Assembly: GCF_946481145.1 (NCBI RefSeq)
Contig: NZ_CAMLMJ010000005.1
Span: 62,001 to 126,000 of the forward strand
DNA: 64,000 nucleotides
Reading direction: 5' to 3'
Source: an uncultured Sediminibacterium sp.
GTDB taxonomy: Bacteria > Bacteroidota > Bacteroidia > Chitinophagales > Chitinophagaceae
The stretch's first letter is position 1; each line of letters begins with the position of its first letter. Shown here piece by piece: positions 50,877 through 60,571 of this stretch. Both the position numbers and the translations under genes were made by a program. Under the pieces are notes generated by a model, which was not told the origin of the DNA, did no database searches, and worked only from the letters and a program-made list of their open reading frames with translations.

Positions 50877-52931
50877 ATGTCAACCACTCATCAACATACC
50901 AACAAACTGATCAATGAAACAAGTCCTTATTTGTTGCAACACGCACATAACCCTGTAAACTGGTATCCATGGGGTGAAGAAGCACTGATGTTGGCGCAAA
51001 AAGAACAGAAACCAATATTGGTAAGTATAGGTTATGCTGCCTGTCACTGGTGCCATGTAATGGAAAGAGAAAGTTTCGAGGACGAATCAACGGCGGCAAT
51101 GATGAATGAGTTGTTCATCAATATTAAGATAGATCGTGAGGAGCGACCCGATCTGGATCATATTTATATGGATGCTGTGCAGGCTATGACCGGCAGTGGC
51201 GGATGGCCTTTAAATGTTTTTCTTACGCCGGATACCAAACCATTTTATGGGGGAACTTATTTTCCGCCGGTAAGGGCTCATAACAGATCATCGTGGAAAG
51301 AAGTATTATCAGGAATAGCCAATGCTTTCAAGGAGAAAAGGGATGAAATAGACCAGCAGGCAACTAAACTAACAGAACACATCAAAGCATCCAATGCCTT
51401 TGGCTTAAAGCAAGGAGTAGGTAAGGAAGAAATTTCACTAGAGATGGTGGGAGATATTACAATTAATATGTTGAAGCAGGCCGATACTGAATGGGGTGGG
51501 TTTGGTAATGCTCCTAAGTTTCCGCAAACCATGGCGATACGGTTTTTATTAAGGCAGTTTCACTTTCATCAAAATGAAGCAGCCAGAAAACAGGCTTTGC
51601 TGAGTTTGGATAAAATGATTGATGGCGGGATCTATGATCAGCTAGGCGGAGGTTTTGCCCGCTATAGTACCGATACCGAATGGCTCGCACCACATTTTGA
51701 AAAGATGTTATACGATAATGCGCTGATTGTTTCTGCCATGTGTGAAGCATATGCACTTACTAAGCTTGATAAATATGCAAGAGCCATCAATGAAACACTT
51801 TTGTTTGTAGAAACAGAGCTGATGCATTCCGATGGAGGATTTTACAGTGCATTGGATGCAGATAGTGAAGGCGTGGAGGGTAAATTCTATACATGGTCGA
51901 AAGGGGAGATTGAAGCTATATTGGGTGCAAATGCCGAATTGTTTTGTGCCTATTATGATATTTCCGAGGGTGGCAACTGGGAGCATACCAATATTTTAAG
52001 GGTAAAAACCCAGCCTGCTGATTTTGCGGCCATGCATGGATTAACCGAAAAAACCTGGCTTGAGCAATTATCTATAAATAAGGGAAAGCTCATGCAGCAT
52101 AGAGCTGCGAGGGTGCGTCCTTTATTAGACGACAAACACTTACTGGGTTGGAATGCGATGATGAATATTGCCTATGGACAGGCTTATGCTGTTTTAGGGA
52201 TTGAGAAATACAGAGAAATTGCCATACAAAACATCCATTTTCTCGAAGATAACCTGAAAAATGGGCCGGATGGTACCTGGTTACATACCTGTAAGCATGG
52301 AAAAGCACATATTCCGGCTTTTCTGGATGATTATGCCTGTTTAATTCAGGCGTATATTCAGCTTCAGGAAATTACGGGTGAGGGTCAATATTTATTAAAG
52401 GCAAAAGAGGTATTGGAACTGGTAAACCGCCTGTTTAGTGAAAATGAAACTGGCTTTTATTTCTACACTATGGAGGGGCAGACAGATATAATTGTACGTA
52501 AAAAGGAAGTGTATGATGGGGCTACGCCAAGCGGCAATGCGCTGATGGCGGTTAATTTACAGTATCTGGGAAGGGTGTTTGACAGACCCGATTGGCTGGA
52601 AAGGATGCGAAAAATGCTGGGAGGTTTACAACAGGCTGTGGTGAAATACCCCACTTCCTTTGGGTTATGGAGTATGGTTGTACAGGCTGAGCAAATGGGT
52701 TGGAAGGAGGTAGCATTGGTAGGTAAGGGGGCAAAAACTTATCTGCCGCAGGTGTTGGAGCTGTATTCGCCCAATAAAATACTGCAGACAGAAGAAACTA
52801 AAGAGGCGGATTTCCCGTTATTAGCTGGAAAAATGCCGAAAAACGAGGGGGTAATGTTTTATGTCTGCCAAAATTTCACTTGTAGTGATTACACTACTGA
52901 GAAAATAATTGATTTTTTAGCAAATGTGTAA
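50877..52931 (+). CDS. DUF255 thioredoxin-domain protein (YyaL/SSP411-like)
   Basis: A 684-residue protein. The thioredoxin-like N-terminal DUF255 domain begins [21 protein letters not shown] and has the CHWC redox motif in [11 protein letters not shown] near residue 57. The remaining 500 residues form an alpha/alpha barrel like N-acylglucosamine epimerases, with [20 protein letters not shown]. Animal SSP411 and bacterial YyaL share this layout; substrate unknown. No signal peptide, so cytosolic. Confidence 0.93.
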   Translation: MSTTHQHTNKLINETSPYLLQHAHNPVNWYPWGEEALMLAQKEQKPILVSIGYAACHWCHVMERESFEDESTAAMMNELFINIKIDREERPDLDHIYMDAVQAMTGSGGWPLNVFLTPDTKPFYGGTYFPPVRAHNRSSWKEVLSGIANAFKEKRDEIDQQATKLTEHIKASNAFGLKQGVGKEEISLEMVGDITINMLKQADTEWGGFGNAPKFPQTMAIRFLLRQFHFHQNEAARKQALLSLDKMIDGGIYDQLGGGFARYSTDTEWLAPHFEKMLYDNALIVSAMCEAYALTKLDKYARAINETLLFVETELMHSDGGFYSALDADSEGVEGKFYTWSKGEIEAILGANAELFCAYYDISEGGNWEHTNILRVKTQPADFAAMHGLTEKTWLEQLSINKGKLMQHRAARVRPLLDDKHLLGWNAMMNIAYGQAYAVLGIEKYREIAIQNIHFLEDNLKNGPDGTWLHTCKHGKAHIPAFLDDYACLIQAYIQLQEITGEGQYLLKAKEVLELVNRLFSENETGFYFYTMEGQTDIIVRKKEVYDGATPSGNALMAVNLQYLGRVFDRPDWLERMRKMLGGLQQAVVKYPTSFGLWSMVVQAEQMGWKEVALVGKGAKTYLPQVLELYSPNKILQTEETKEADFPLLAGKMPKNEGVMFYVCQNFTCSDYTTEKIIDFLANV

Positions 52932-53083
52932 CAAGAATTACGGTAATTTGCTGGCTGACAGTGGCTTCGCGCCTATATCAGATAGTGAAAACAAAATCTT
53001 ACATTACTGAGATCATCTTTACCCGCCTTGTGAAATTATTGGTTTTTCGAATGTTAAACTGCCGGTAACTGCAGTTCAAAACT

Positions 53084-53091
53084 TATATTTG
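53084..53091 (+). promoter_or_regulatory. -7 box (TATATTTG) for the gldKLMN operon
   Basis: TATATTTG matches TAnnTTTG and ends 26 bp before the gldK ATG. No well-placed TTG upstream. The 186-bp gap otherwise shows nothing notable. Confidence 0.5.
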
Positions 53092-53117
53092 TCACTGTCA
53101 TAAATCAGTTTGATCAG

Positions 53118-54401
53118 ATGAAAGGTTATTTAACAACTATTACCCTGGCCGTATTCACGCTAAGCATGAGTTCATGTTTCCTGAATAAAGGCAAAAAGTC
53201 GAAGGGCTTGCCTGACGACGGTCAGTTACATGGAGTTGCGCCAACAGCCAGGCCAAGTATGGTTACGCCAAAGAATATGGTGTATGTGCCACCCGGAACC
53301 TTCCATATGGGGCCGAGTGATGAGGACATTAGTTTCAACTATACCAACCGGAATAGGTCTATGTCTATACCCGGTTTTTGGATGGATGCAACTGAGATCA
53401 CCAATAACCAATACCGCCAGTTTGTAAACTGGGTGCGCGACTCATTATCCTTTAAAATATTGTTTGGAGGTGGTATCAATAAGGAAGACGATACTTCTGC
53501 AGTTGACTGGAAAAAAGTTGCTACCATTAAATATGATAAAGCAACTATTGAAAAGTTGAATGAATTGAACCTGGCACCCGATAACCGTTTATTTGGAAGA
53601 AATGAAATTGATCCGGGAAAACTGAAATACAAAGTTGAATATTTCAATCTGCCTGAAGCGGCGAAACGCGAAAATGCAGACAGACCAAGAAAAGATTTCA
53701 TTGTTAAGTATGATGAGAAAGTATATCCTGATACACTTGTATGGATCAGAGACTTCTCTTACTCATACAATGAACCTATGACCAAAAGGTATTTTGCACA
53801 CCCATCTTATGGAAATTATCCAGTAGTAGGTGTAACCTGGAAACAAGCAGTAGCTTTTTGTCATTGGCGCACACATTACCAGAATGCATGGTTGGAAAAA
53901 AAGAAATATGCGGTTGATGGTGATTACCGTTTGCCAAGTGAAGCTGAATGGGAATATGCAGCGCGTGGTGGTAGAACCAATTCAATGTTCCCATGGGGTA
54001 ACTATTACCTGAGAAACAAGAAAGGTTGTCTGCTGGCTAACTTTAAACCTGGTCGTGGTAATTATCCGGAAGATGGTGGTTTCTACACAGTTAAAGCGGA
54101 TGCTTACTGGGCCAACGATTATGGCTTATATAATATGTCTGGTAATGTAGCTGAGTGGACAGGCTCCTATTTCTACGAAGGTTCATACAACTTCATGTCA
54201 GACCTTAGTCCGGATGTACGTATCGAAGCGGCTGATTCAGATCTTCCTCGTATGAAACGTAAAGTGGTACGTGGCGGAAGCTGGAAAGACATTTCTTACT
54301 ACCTGCAGGTAAGTACACGCAACTATGAATACCAGGATACCGCAAAATCATATATCGGTTTCCGTACAGTAATAGACTTAGCTCCTAAATCAAAAAGATA
54401 A
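53118..54401 (+). CDS. gldK: Gliding motility / T9SS lipoprotein GldK
   Basis: A 427-residue lipoprotein: signal peptide with the lipobox at LSMSSC (Cys20), then an SUMF1/FGE-like fold with PPGTFHMGPSDEDIS, FWMDATEITNNQYRQFVNW, YRLPSEAEWEYAARGG, FPWGNYY and VVRGGSWKD. GldK forms the periplasmic ring of the type IX secretion and gliding machine with GldN. It heads the gldKLMN operon. The catalytic cysteines of true formylglycine-generating enzymes are not evident. Confidence 0.96.
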   Translation: MKGYLTTITLAVFTLSMSSCFLNKGKKSKGLPDDGQLHGVAPTARPSMVTPKNMVYVPPGTFHMGPSDEDISFNYTNRNRSMSIPGFWMDATEITNNQYRQFVNWVRDSLSFKILFGGGINKEDDTSAVDWKKVATIKYDKATIEKLNELNLAPDNRLFGRNEIDPGKLKYKVEYFNLPEAAKRENADRPRKDFIVKYDEKVYPDTLVWIRDFSYSYNEPMTKRYFAHPSYGNYPVVGVTWKQAVAFCHWRTHYQNAWLEKKKYAVDGDYRLPSEAEWEYAARGGRTNSMFPWGNYYLRNKKGCLLANFKPGRGNYPEDGGFYTVKADAYWANDYGLYNMSGNVAEWTGSYFYEGSYNFMSDLSPDVRIEAADSDLPRMKRKVVRGGSWKDISYYLQVSTRNYEYQDTAKSYIGFRTVIDLAPKSKR

Positions 54402-54406
54402 AATCA

Positions 54407-54423
54407 TCTCGCCTTAGGCGAGA
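54407..54423. repeat. Small palindrome TCTCGCC-TTA-GGCGAGA between gldK and gldL
   Basis: A perfect 7-bp stem with a 3-nt loop lies 6 bp after gldK. It has the same shape as the TCCGCC-TGA-GGCGGA element in the tRNA-like repeats (36406 and 36485). It may shape relative expression of the operon genes. Confidence 0.6.
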
Positions 54424-54457
54424 CCAATATTAACTATCAAAAACTAAACTTAACATT

Positions 54458-55207
54458 ATGGCTTCAGGTGTTTCCCCCGCTACGAACCGAATTGTAAACA
54501 TCATTGTTTGTCTAGGTGCCTCTGTGGTAATTTTTGGTGCAATGGCAAAAATCCTTCACCTGTCTTGGGCAGACTGGGCATTGAAAATTGGTTTAACAAC
54601 TGAGGCTTTAATCTTCGTTGTATATGCTATTCTTCCGCCGCCCGATATGGGAGCTCCGGCGCCTGCTGTTGCAACAAGCGGTAATCCTGCATTGAAAAGC
54701 CTGGATGATATGCTGCAACAAGCGGATATTACTCCTGCAAACCTTTCAAAGCTGAGTGCTAATTTTCAGAAATTAGGTACTACTGTAGAGAATATGGGCG
54801 AAATAAGCAATGTGGTTAAATCAACCGGTGATTTTTCAGCTAAAACACAGGAAGCTACTGCGGCATTATCTTCTATATCTGGCGCGGTGAATCAGGCGGC
54901 ACAATCATTATCAGGTTTTAATGCTGCTTCTGAGGGAACCAAACAGTTCCATGATCAGGTTCAGGTACTGACCAAAAATCTTTCTTCTTTAAATACTATT
55001 TACGAATTGGAATTGCAGGAAAGTAACAATCACCTGAAAGCATTGAATCAGTTCTACGGTAAACTGGCACAGGCATCTGCTGCTATGTCAACCAGCGCTG
55101 ATGATGCTATGAAGGCGAAAGAACAAATTGCAGTATTGGCGAATAACCTTGGTAAACTGAATCAGGTTTACGGCAACATGTTAACCGCTATGCAAGGTCG
55201 CGCTTAA
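54458..55207 (+). CDS. gldL: GldL, T9SS/gliding motor stator subunit
   Basis: A 249-residue protein with two N-terminal membrane helices (about 12-30 and 41-60) and a long coiled-coil cytoplasmic tail rich in Ala, Ser and Gln. The second helix carries the charged residue Glu49 (LTTEALIFVV), the proton-channel residue position of the GldL/PorL motor. With GldM it uses proton-motive force to drive secretion and gliding. Confidence 0.96.
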   Translation: MASGVSPATNRIVNIIVCLGASVVIFGAMAKILHLSWADWALKIGLTTEALIFVVYAILPPPDMGAPAPAVATSGNPALKSLDDMLQQADITPANLSKLSANFQKLGTTVENMGEISNVVKSTGDFSAKTQEATAALSSISGAVNQAAQSLSGFNAASEGTKQFHDQVQVLTKNLSSLNTIYELELQESNNHLKALNQFYGKLAQASAAMSTSADDAMKAKEQIAVLANNLGKLNQVYGNMLTAMQGRA

Positions 55208-55262
55208 TTAGCCCGACAACAACCAAAACCTATTGTGAAACAGTATTGAAAATATTATATAA

Positions 55263-56840
55263 ATGTCATTACCAAAGGAACCGCGGCAGAAGATGATTAA
55301 CATGATGTACCTGGTGCTTACTGCACTACTGGCACTGAATGTATCATCTGAAATTCTGAACGCATTTAAAACGGTTGACAGAAGCTTGATTACAGCTAGT
55401 GGAATTGTAGAGAAGAAGAATGAAGAAGTATTCAGGTCTTTTCAGGAAAAAGTTGATGATCCTAAAACCAGAGAAAAAGCAATGGAGTGGCTTCCAAAAG
55501 CCCAGCAGTCGAAAAAAATATCTGACGACTTATATGCTTATCTCGAAGCGTTAAAGAAGGAATTGAAAGTTGAATCTGGATTAACAATCGGAGAAGATGG
55601 ATTGGAATCTTTTAAAGAAGACAATCTTGACGCTGCAACCCGTATGTTTATTTCAGGACCACCAGAGGGTAAAGGAAAGGGGGAAGAATTATATAAAAGA
55701 CTGGAAGAATACAAGAAGCAATTGTTGGCGATAGATCCCGAAATGACCAAAGAAATCGGTAAGTCATTACCGCTCGATCTGACTGCATTTAATGTAGACC
55801 CAAAAGCTGCAGAAAAAATTCCTGCAGGCGATAAATGGAAAGAGTGGGCTTATGGTTATTTCCACATGACCCCAACTGTAGCAGCTATCACCATTCTGAG
55901 TAAGTTTCAGAATGATGTAAAAAACAGTGAATCACAGGCAGTAGAATTTTGTCACAAGCAGGTAGGTCAGGTAAAACTGATTTATAATGAGTTCCAGGCA
56001 TTTGCCGGTACAAACTCTCAATACCTGATGCCAGGTGAAGAATTAGTAATTACTGCTGGTATCGGAGCATTTAGTAAAGATGCACGTCCAACTATCACAG
56101 TAGATGGTGCTGCTGTTCCACTTAATGCAGAAGGTACTGCTGAATACAAAACAAGGGTCGGAAATTCTGGTCCGGCTGTAAAAAAAGTTAGGATCTCATA
56201 TCTTAAACCCGATGGTACATCAGCCGTAGTAGAGAAAGAAGTTCGTTATACAGTAGGTGTGGCTTCAGGACTGGTAGTGTCAACAGATAAGACACGTGTG
56301 TTCTACCAGGGGCTGGATAATCCGCTTAGCGTGACTGGCGGTGGTGGTGATGAGAAAGTAAAAGTTAGTATTGAAGGCGCCGGCGCTACTTTAACCAAAG
56401 TTGGAGCTGGACAGTATATGGTAAACTGCAAACAACTGGGAACTGTAACGGTGGTTGCAAGCGATGGTAAGAATAACCAACGTATAGCAATTCCTGTAAA
56501 AAGAGTACCAGATCCACTGGCAATAGTTGGTGGTAGCGCAGGCGGAACCATGAATGCCAATGTGTTCAGGGTTCAACGTGGTGTTATTGCCGATTTAAGA
56601 GACTTTGTATTTGAAGGTGTAGAATTTAAAGTACAAAGCTTTATGCTGATCTGTACTGGTAAAGGATTTGATGAGCCGGAATTTGCAGAAGTTACTGGTC
56701 CATCTTTCAGTGGCGATGCAATGAATTTAATAAAGCGCTGTCAACCAGGTACAACAGTAACCATCGGAGAAATAAAACTATTGCAACCAGGTGGTGGGAC
56801 GAGAAAAATAGATCAGAACATAACATTCATCTTGCAATAA
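55263..56840 (+). CDS. gldM: GldM, T9SS/gliding motor periplasmic subunit
   Basis: A 525-residue protein with a single N-terminal helix (PRQKMINMMYLVLTALLALN) holding the conserved Arg8, then a long helical region and several immunoglobulin-like periplasmic domains (FVVDxx-type beta repeats from residue 240 onward). It links the inner-membrane motor to the GldK-GldN ring. Spacing from gldL is 55 bp and to gldN 10 bp. Confidence 0.96.
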   Translation: MSLPKEPRQKMINMMYLVLTALLALNVSSEILNAFKTVDRSLITASGIVEKKNEEVFRSFQEKVDDPKTREKAMEWLPKAQQSKKISDDLYAYLEALKKELKVESGLTIGEDGLESFKEDNLDAATRMFISGPPEGKGKGEELYKRLEEYKKQLLAIDPEMTKEIGKSLPLDLTAFNVDPKAAEKIPAGDKWKEWAYGYFHMTPTVAAITILSKFQNDVKNSESQAVEFCHKQVGQVKLIYNEFQAFAGTNSQYLMPGEELVITAGIGAFSKDARPTITVDGAAVPLNAEGTAEYKTRVGNSGPAVKKVRISYLKPDGTSAVVEKEVRYTVGVASGLVVSTDKTRVFYQGLDNPLSVTGGGGDEKVKVSIEGAGATLTKVGAGQYMVNCKQLGTVTVVASDGKNNQRIAIPVKRVPDPLAIVGGSAGGTMNANVFRVQRGVIADLRDFVFEGVEFKVQSFMLICTGKGFDEPEFAEVTGPSFSGDAMNLIKRCQPGTTVTIGEIKLLQPGGGTRKIDQNITFILQ

Positions 56841-56850
56841 AGCAGTGATT

Positions 56851-57891
56851 ATGAAAAAGACATTTTTATTGTGTGTAACGGTTTCATTGCTGGCGGGTAC
56901 AACTGCCATGGCACAGGGTTTTGGTAACCTGCGGAATAACCGTAAGCCAGCTGATTCAACTGGGAACAAACCAGCAGCTACTACTGGTAAGGATACCATT
57001 AAGCCTGCAGTAAAACCTGCTGTAGATCCTGCTTCGGTTAAACCCAGCAAAACAATCGATACTACCACGGTTGGTGGTTTTGGAGAAGTAATTCCAAGAA
57101 GCCTTCGTAATGAAACAGCAGCAGACCGCAGCCAGACACGCGAAAAACGTCCGTTGGAATATGAACATCTTAGAGAAGATGATCAGCTTTTCAGTGAGTT
57201 TATTTGGAGAGAAATTGATGCCCGTGAAAAAGTAAACCAGGCTTTCATGTACCCTGGTAAAGATGATATGGGTGATCAACGCTTTTTCTCTATTATGCTT
57301 AGTGCTATAAAGAATGATAGTGTTATGGCCTTCTCTGCAGAAGGTGGAGATGACAGGTTTACCAAACCACTCGCTTACGACGATATCATGAAAATGCTGA
57401 AAGGTCGTCTGGATACCCAGTATGTTCAAAATGCCGATAATCCGAATGTAATGGATACCGCTGTTATCTATGATAACAAATTCGCGCCTAATCCAGATTC
57501 TATTTATACATTCCGTATTAAAGAACAATGGATTTTCGACAAAGAGGCAAGCCGCTTATTTGTTAGAATCCTGGGCATAGCCCCGGTTGCAAAACTGGTA
57601 ATTAATGGTAAGTCTACCCCAAGAACCCTTTTCTGGATCTATTATCCTGAAATGCGTAAAACACTTACCAAATACAATGTGTACAATCCGAAAAACTATG
57701 CTGGCCGTATGACCTGGGAAGAGCTATTTGAAAGCCGCTTTTTCTCCAGCTACATTGTGAAAACAAGTGCCAATAACCCAAGCGATAAATTCCTGGCAGC
57801 ATTGATCAAAGATCCATTGTTCCGCTTGCTGGAAGGAGATAATATAAAAGAACGTCTGTTTAATTTTGAACAGGATGTATGGCAGTATTAA
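56851..57891 (+). CDS. gldN: GldN, T9SS/gliding ring protein
   Basis: ATG 56851 is preferred over the GTG at 56845. The 346-residue protein has a signal peptide (MKKTFLLCVTVSLLAGTTAMA), a Thr/Pro/Lys-rich segment, then the GldN domain: REDDQLFSEFIWREIDAREK, LFVRILGIAP and RTLFWIYYPEMRK. GldN partners GldK in the periplasmic ring. It closes the operon, with a strong terminator 24 bp downstream. Confidence 0.95.
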   Translation: MKKTFLLCVTVSLLAGTTAMAQGFGNLRNNRKPADSTGNKPAATTGKDTIKPAVKPAVDPASVKPSKTIDTTTVGGFGEVIPRSLRNETAADRSQTREKRPLEYEHLREDDQLFSEFIWREIDAREKVNQAFMYPGKDDMGDQRFFSIMLSAIKNDSVMAFSAEGGDDRFTKPLAYDDIMKMLKGRLDTQYVQNADNPNVMDTAVIYDNKFAPNPDSIYTFRIKEQWIFDKEASRLFVRILGIAPVAKLVINGKSTPRTLFWIYYPEMRKTLTKYNVYNPKNYAGRMTWEELFESRFFSSYIVKTSANNPSDKFLAALIKDPLFRLLEGDNIKERLFNFEQDVWQY

Positions 57892-57915
57892 TAGAAAAAA
57901 ATCATTATACAAGTG

Positions 57916-57943
57916 AAAAAAGGAGCTGTTTAGCTCCTTTTTT
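57916..57943 (+). terminator. Terminator of gldKLMN
   Basis: AAAAAAGGAGCT-GTTT-AGCTCCTTTTTT is a strong hairpin with T-runs on both strands, so it can act in both directions. Confidence 0.9.
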
Positions 57944-58049
57944 CATTAAAAATAGCTTATATTATATTTTTTGAACAAGGATTATTGGTTAATTCAGGGG
58001 ATTGCTTAACTTTACCTCGGTTTTTCATAGGATATTGGATTTTAAAAAC

Positions 58050-58074
58050 GGGGTTGGATTTCTATCCTGACCCC
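58050..58074. terminator. Hairpin terminator at the uvrC 3' end
   Basis: GGGGT..GGAT and ATCC..ACCCC pair, with a run of seven T residues on the plus strand and TTTTTAAAA on the minus strand just after uvrC. Confidence 0.6.
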
Positions 58075-58084
58075 TTTTTTTATT

Positions 58085-59905
58085 TTATACCTCACCTTCC
58101 GATTGTTTCGCAAAATAACTTAGTAAAGATTCCGTTTTCTTATTGCCAATCACTTCTATAAGACTTGTCTTATTCGCATTCCTGATATTTTTAACCGACT
58201 TGAACGTTTTTAATAACATCGCAGCAGTCTGTTTACCAATACCTTCAATATTTTCCAACTCATTTTTAAATGTTCCCTTAGATCGTTGATTGCGATGAAA
58301 TGTAATGCCGAACCGATGCACTTCATCCCGTATGCGTCGCACCAGTTTTAAACTGTTGCTATCCCATGGTAATTTGATCGATGCCGTATCGCCTGCAAAA
58401 AATATTTCTTCCTCATTTTTCGCCAAACCTACCAATGTTAGTTGTCCGGTTAAACCAAGCTCATGAATGCTTTCCATAGCTGCGCTCAATTGCCCCTTAC
58501 CGCCATCTATGATCACCAGTTGCGGAAGCGGCGATGATTCTGATTGCAGGCGCTTATAACGCCTGTAAACCACTTCTTTCATGGTAGCAAAATCGTTGAT
58601 GCCCTCCACCGTTTTTACATTATAGTGCCGGTAATCTTTTTTACTGGGTAATCCATCACGAAAGCAAACCATTGCTGAAACCGGATAAGCTCCCTGAAAA
58701 TTTGAGTTATCAAAACACTCGATATGAACCGGTACTTCCTGTAAATGGAGGTAAGCCTGTAATTCATATAACACTTTCTTTTTCTCAACATCTGAACTAC
58801 CCTCAAGATGAAGTACTTTCTTTCTCCTTAATTCCTCTTTGTAATAATTTACATTTTTCAATGCCAGGTCCAGCAGTTTCTTTTTATCACCCGCTTTAGG
58901 AATTGTGATAACAATTTGCGGATCGGGAAATTCTATTTCAAAGGGAACAATTATTTCACCGGCTAAACTGTTGAAATCATTTCTGATGCGGTTAACGGCA
59001 AAACTCAATACTTCTTCATCCGTTTCTTCTAATTTGGTTTCTAGCGGAACGGTATGCGTTTGTACAATAGTACCATTAGAAACCATCAGGTAACTTACAT
59101 AAGCTAATTCATCATCTTTCAATATAGCAAATACATCTACACTGTTCAGGTGCTTACTTACAATCACAGATTTCGCCTGGTAACTCTCCAGGTGCTCAAT
59201 TTTTTTTCGTATTAATTCTGCTTTCTCAAATTCAAGCTTAGTGGCAAAGGATTGCATCTCAGCTTTGAAATGTGTAATTACAGAGCCAAGGTTTCCTTTC
59301 AATATATTTCTTACCTGTTGTAATCCGTCGTCATAAGCCGCTGCATCCTGCAGGCCTTCGCAAGGGCCTTTGCAATTTCCCAGATGATACTCCAGGCATA
59401 CTTTGAACTTCCCCCGCTTAATGTTCTGATCAGTTAGGTTTAATTTACAGGTACGTAGTGGAATATATTGTCTAACAAATGCAATAAGCTCGCGTACTCT
59501 TCCTGCTGAGGTAAATGGACCAAGGTATTCTGAGCCATCGTTTATTTTCTTTCTGGTTAGGAAGATTCTTGGGAAAGGTTCTTTTTTAATGACGATGTAC
59601 GGATAAGTTTTATCGTCTTTCAGGTTAATATTAAAACGTGGTTGGTATTCTTTAATGAGTGCGTTTTCCAACAGAAAAGCATCCTGTTCAGAATCTACTA
59701 TGGTAAATTCAATTCTCCGAATCCGTTGAACCAGTTCATGGGTTTTATAGGTGGTAAAGGTTTTAGAAAAATAAGAACTAACTCTTTTTCGCAGGTCCTT
59801 GGCCTTTCCTACATACAATAAAACATCTTCTGCATCATAGTATTTATAAATGCCGGGCTGGTGTGGTATGGTATGCGCGCGTTGCTGAAATTCCTGTTGT
59901 GTCAT
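58085..59905 (-). CDS. uvrC: Excinuclease ABC subunit C
   Basis: A 606-residue nuclease. The N-terminal GIY-YIG domain begins PGIYKYYDAEDVLLYVGKAK, the UVR domain lies near residue 200, and the C-terminal RNase H-like region has IECFDNSNFQG and VIIDGGKGQLSAA, ending in a helix-hairpin-helix (ENIEGIGKQTAAMLL). UvrC cuts on both sides of DNA damage with UvrA and UvrB. It is the last gene after the lipoprotein and sigma operon on the minus strand. Confidence 0.97.
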   Translation of the reverse strand: MTQQEFQQRAHTIPHQPGIYKYYDAEDVLLYVGKAKDLRKRVSSYFSKTFTTYKTHELVQRIRRIEFTIVDSEQDAFLLENALIKEYQPRFNINLKDDKTYPYIVIKKEPFPRIFLTRKKINDGSEYLGPFTSAGRVRELIAFVRQYIPLRTCKLNLTDQNIKRGKFKVCLEYHLGNCKGPCEGLQDAAAYDDGLQQVRNILKGNLGSVITHFKAEMQSFATKLEFEKAELIRKKIEHLESYQAKSVIVSKHLNSVDVFAILKDDELAYVSYLMVSNGTIVQTHTVPLETKLEETDEEVLSFAVNRIRNDFNSLAGEIIVPFEIEFPDPQIVITIPKAGDKKKLLDLALKNVNYYKEELRRKKVLHLEGSSDVEKKKVLYELQAYLHLQEVPVHIECFDNSNFQGAYPVSAMVCFRDGLPSKKDYRHYNVKTVEGINDFATMKEVVYRRYKRLQSESSPLPQLVIIDGGKGQLSAAMESIHELGLTGQLTLVGLAKNEEEIFFAGDTASIKLPWDSNSLKLVRRIRDEVHRFGITFHRNQRSKGTFKNELENIEGIGKQTAAMLLKTFKSVKNIRNANKTSLIEVIGNKKTESLLSYFAKQSEGEV

Positions 59906-59915
59906 ATTGATGTTT

Positions 59916-60491
59916 TCATTCCCGATCCCACATTACTTGCTTTAACTCCTGTTTCTGATAACCATTGCTGGTAGAAAAACTACGATTAATCTGAAACCCT
60001 TTAAATGCATGCCAGTTATATTGTTCCTGAACACTGGTATCACCATGTTGGGAGAACGATCGGATGAAAATACGTTTTACCTGATTGGTTTGTTCATCTA
60101 ATAAAACATCAATACCCTGAACAGGCACCTTGCGGTCTACGGCTGTATAGTTTAATGTATAGCTTTTAGTTCCTGCATCCTGAAATACGGTTTCCCGGTA
60201 ATGCTTTTTATCGACAGGGTTGCTGATATCTTTTTTTATAAATTCATCTGCCAGCGCCATAAATTGGGTACTATCTATCAGTATTGAATCCTGGCTATTG
60301 TTAACGGTTGTAAACAATAGCAGTTTTTTCCGGAACAAGATAACCTGACTAACCTGATCCTTAAAAAAGCGGCCTATGGAAAAAAAGGCGGTACTGTCAG
60401 GAGATGCCTGTAACTGGGTTTCGGGGGTATTTCTTTCCCCACAGGAGATAAAAATCAGGCACATGAGAAAAGCGACACAAATAAGTTTCAT
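59916..60491 (-). CDS. Small lipoprotein of unknown function
   Basis: ATG 60491 begins a lipoprotein signal peptide (MKLICVAFLMCLIFISC; lipid Cys17). The mature 175-residue protein has mixed alpha/beta composition with no recognised domain. It lies 80 bp downstream of the anti-sigma-like gene and 10 bp upstream of uvrC on the same strand, so it may share their transcript. Probable location: outer membrane, facing the periplasm. Confidence 0.75.
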   Translation of the reverse strand: MKLICVAFLMCLIFISCGERNTPETQLQASPDSTAFFSIGRFFKDQVSQVILFRKKLLLFTTVNNSQDSILIDSTQFMALADEFIKKDISNPVDKKHYRETVFQDAGTKSYTLNYTAVDRKVPVQGIDVLLDEQTNQVKRIFIRSFSQHGDTSVQEQYNWHAFKGFQINRSFSTSNGYQKQELKQVMWDRE

Positions 60492-60571
60492 GTTGTAAAA
60501 GTATTCAATCGTACATAAAAAAGCCACCCGTCTAAGGAGGGATGGCTTTTAATAAGAAGCTAGTTTAGGTT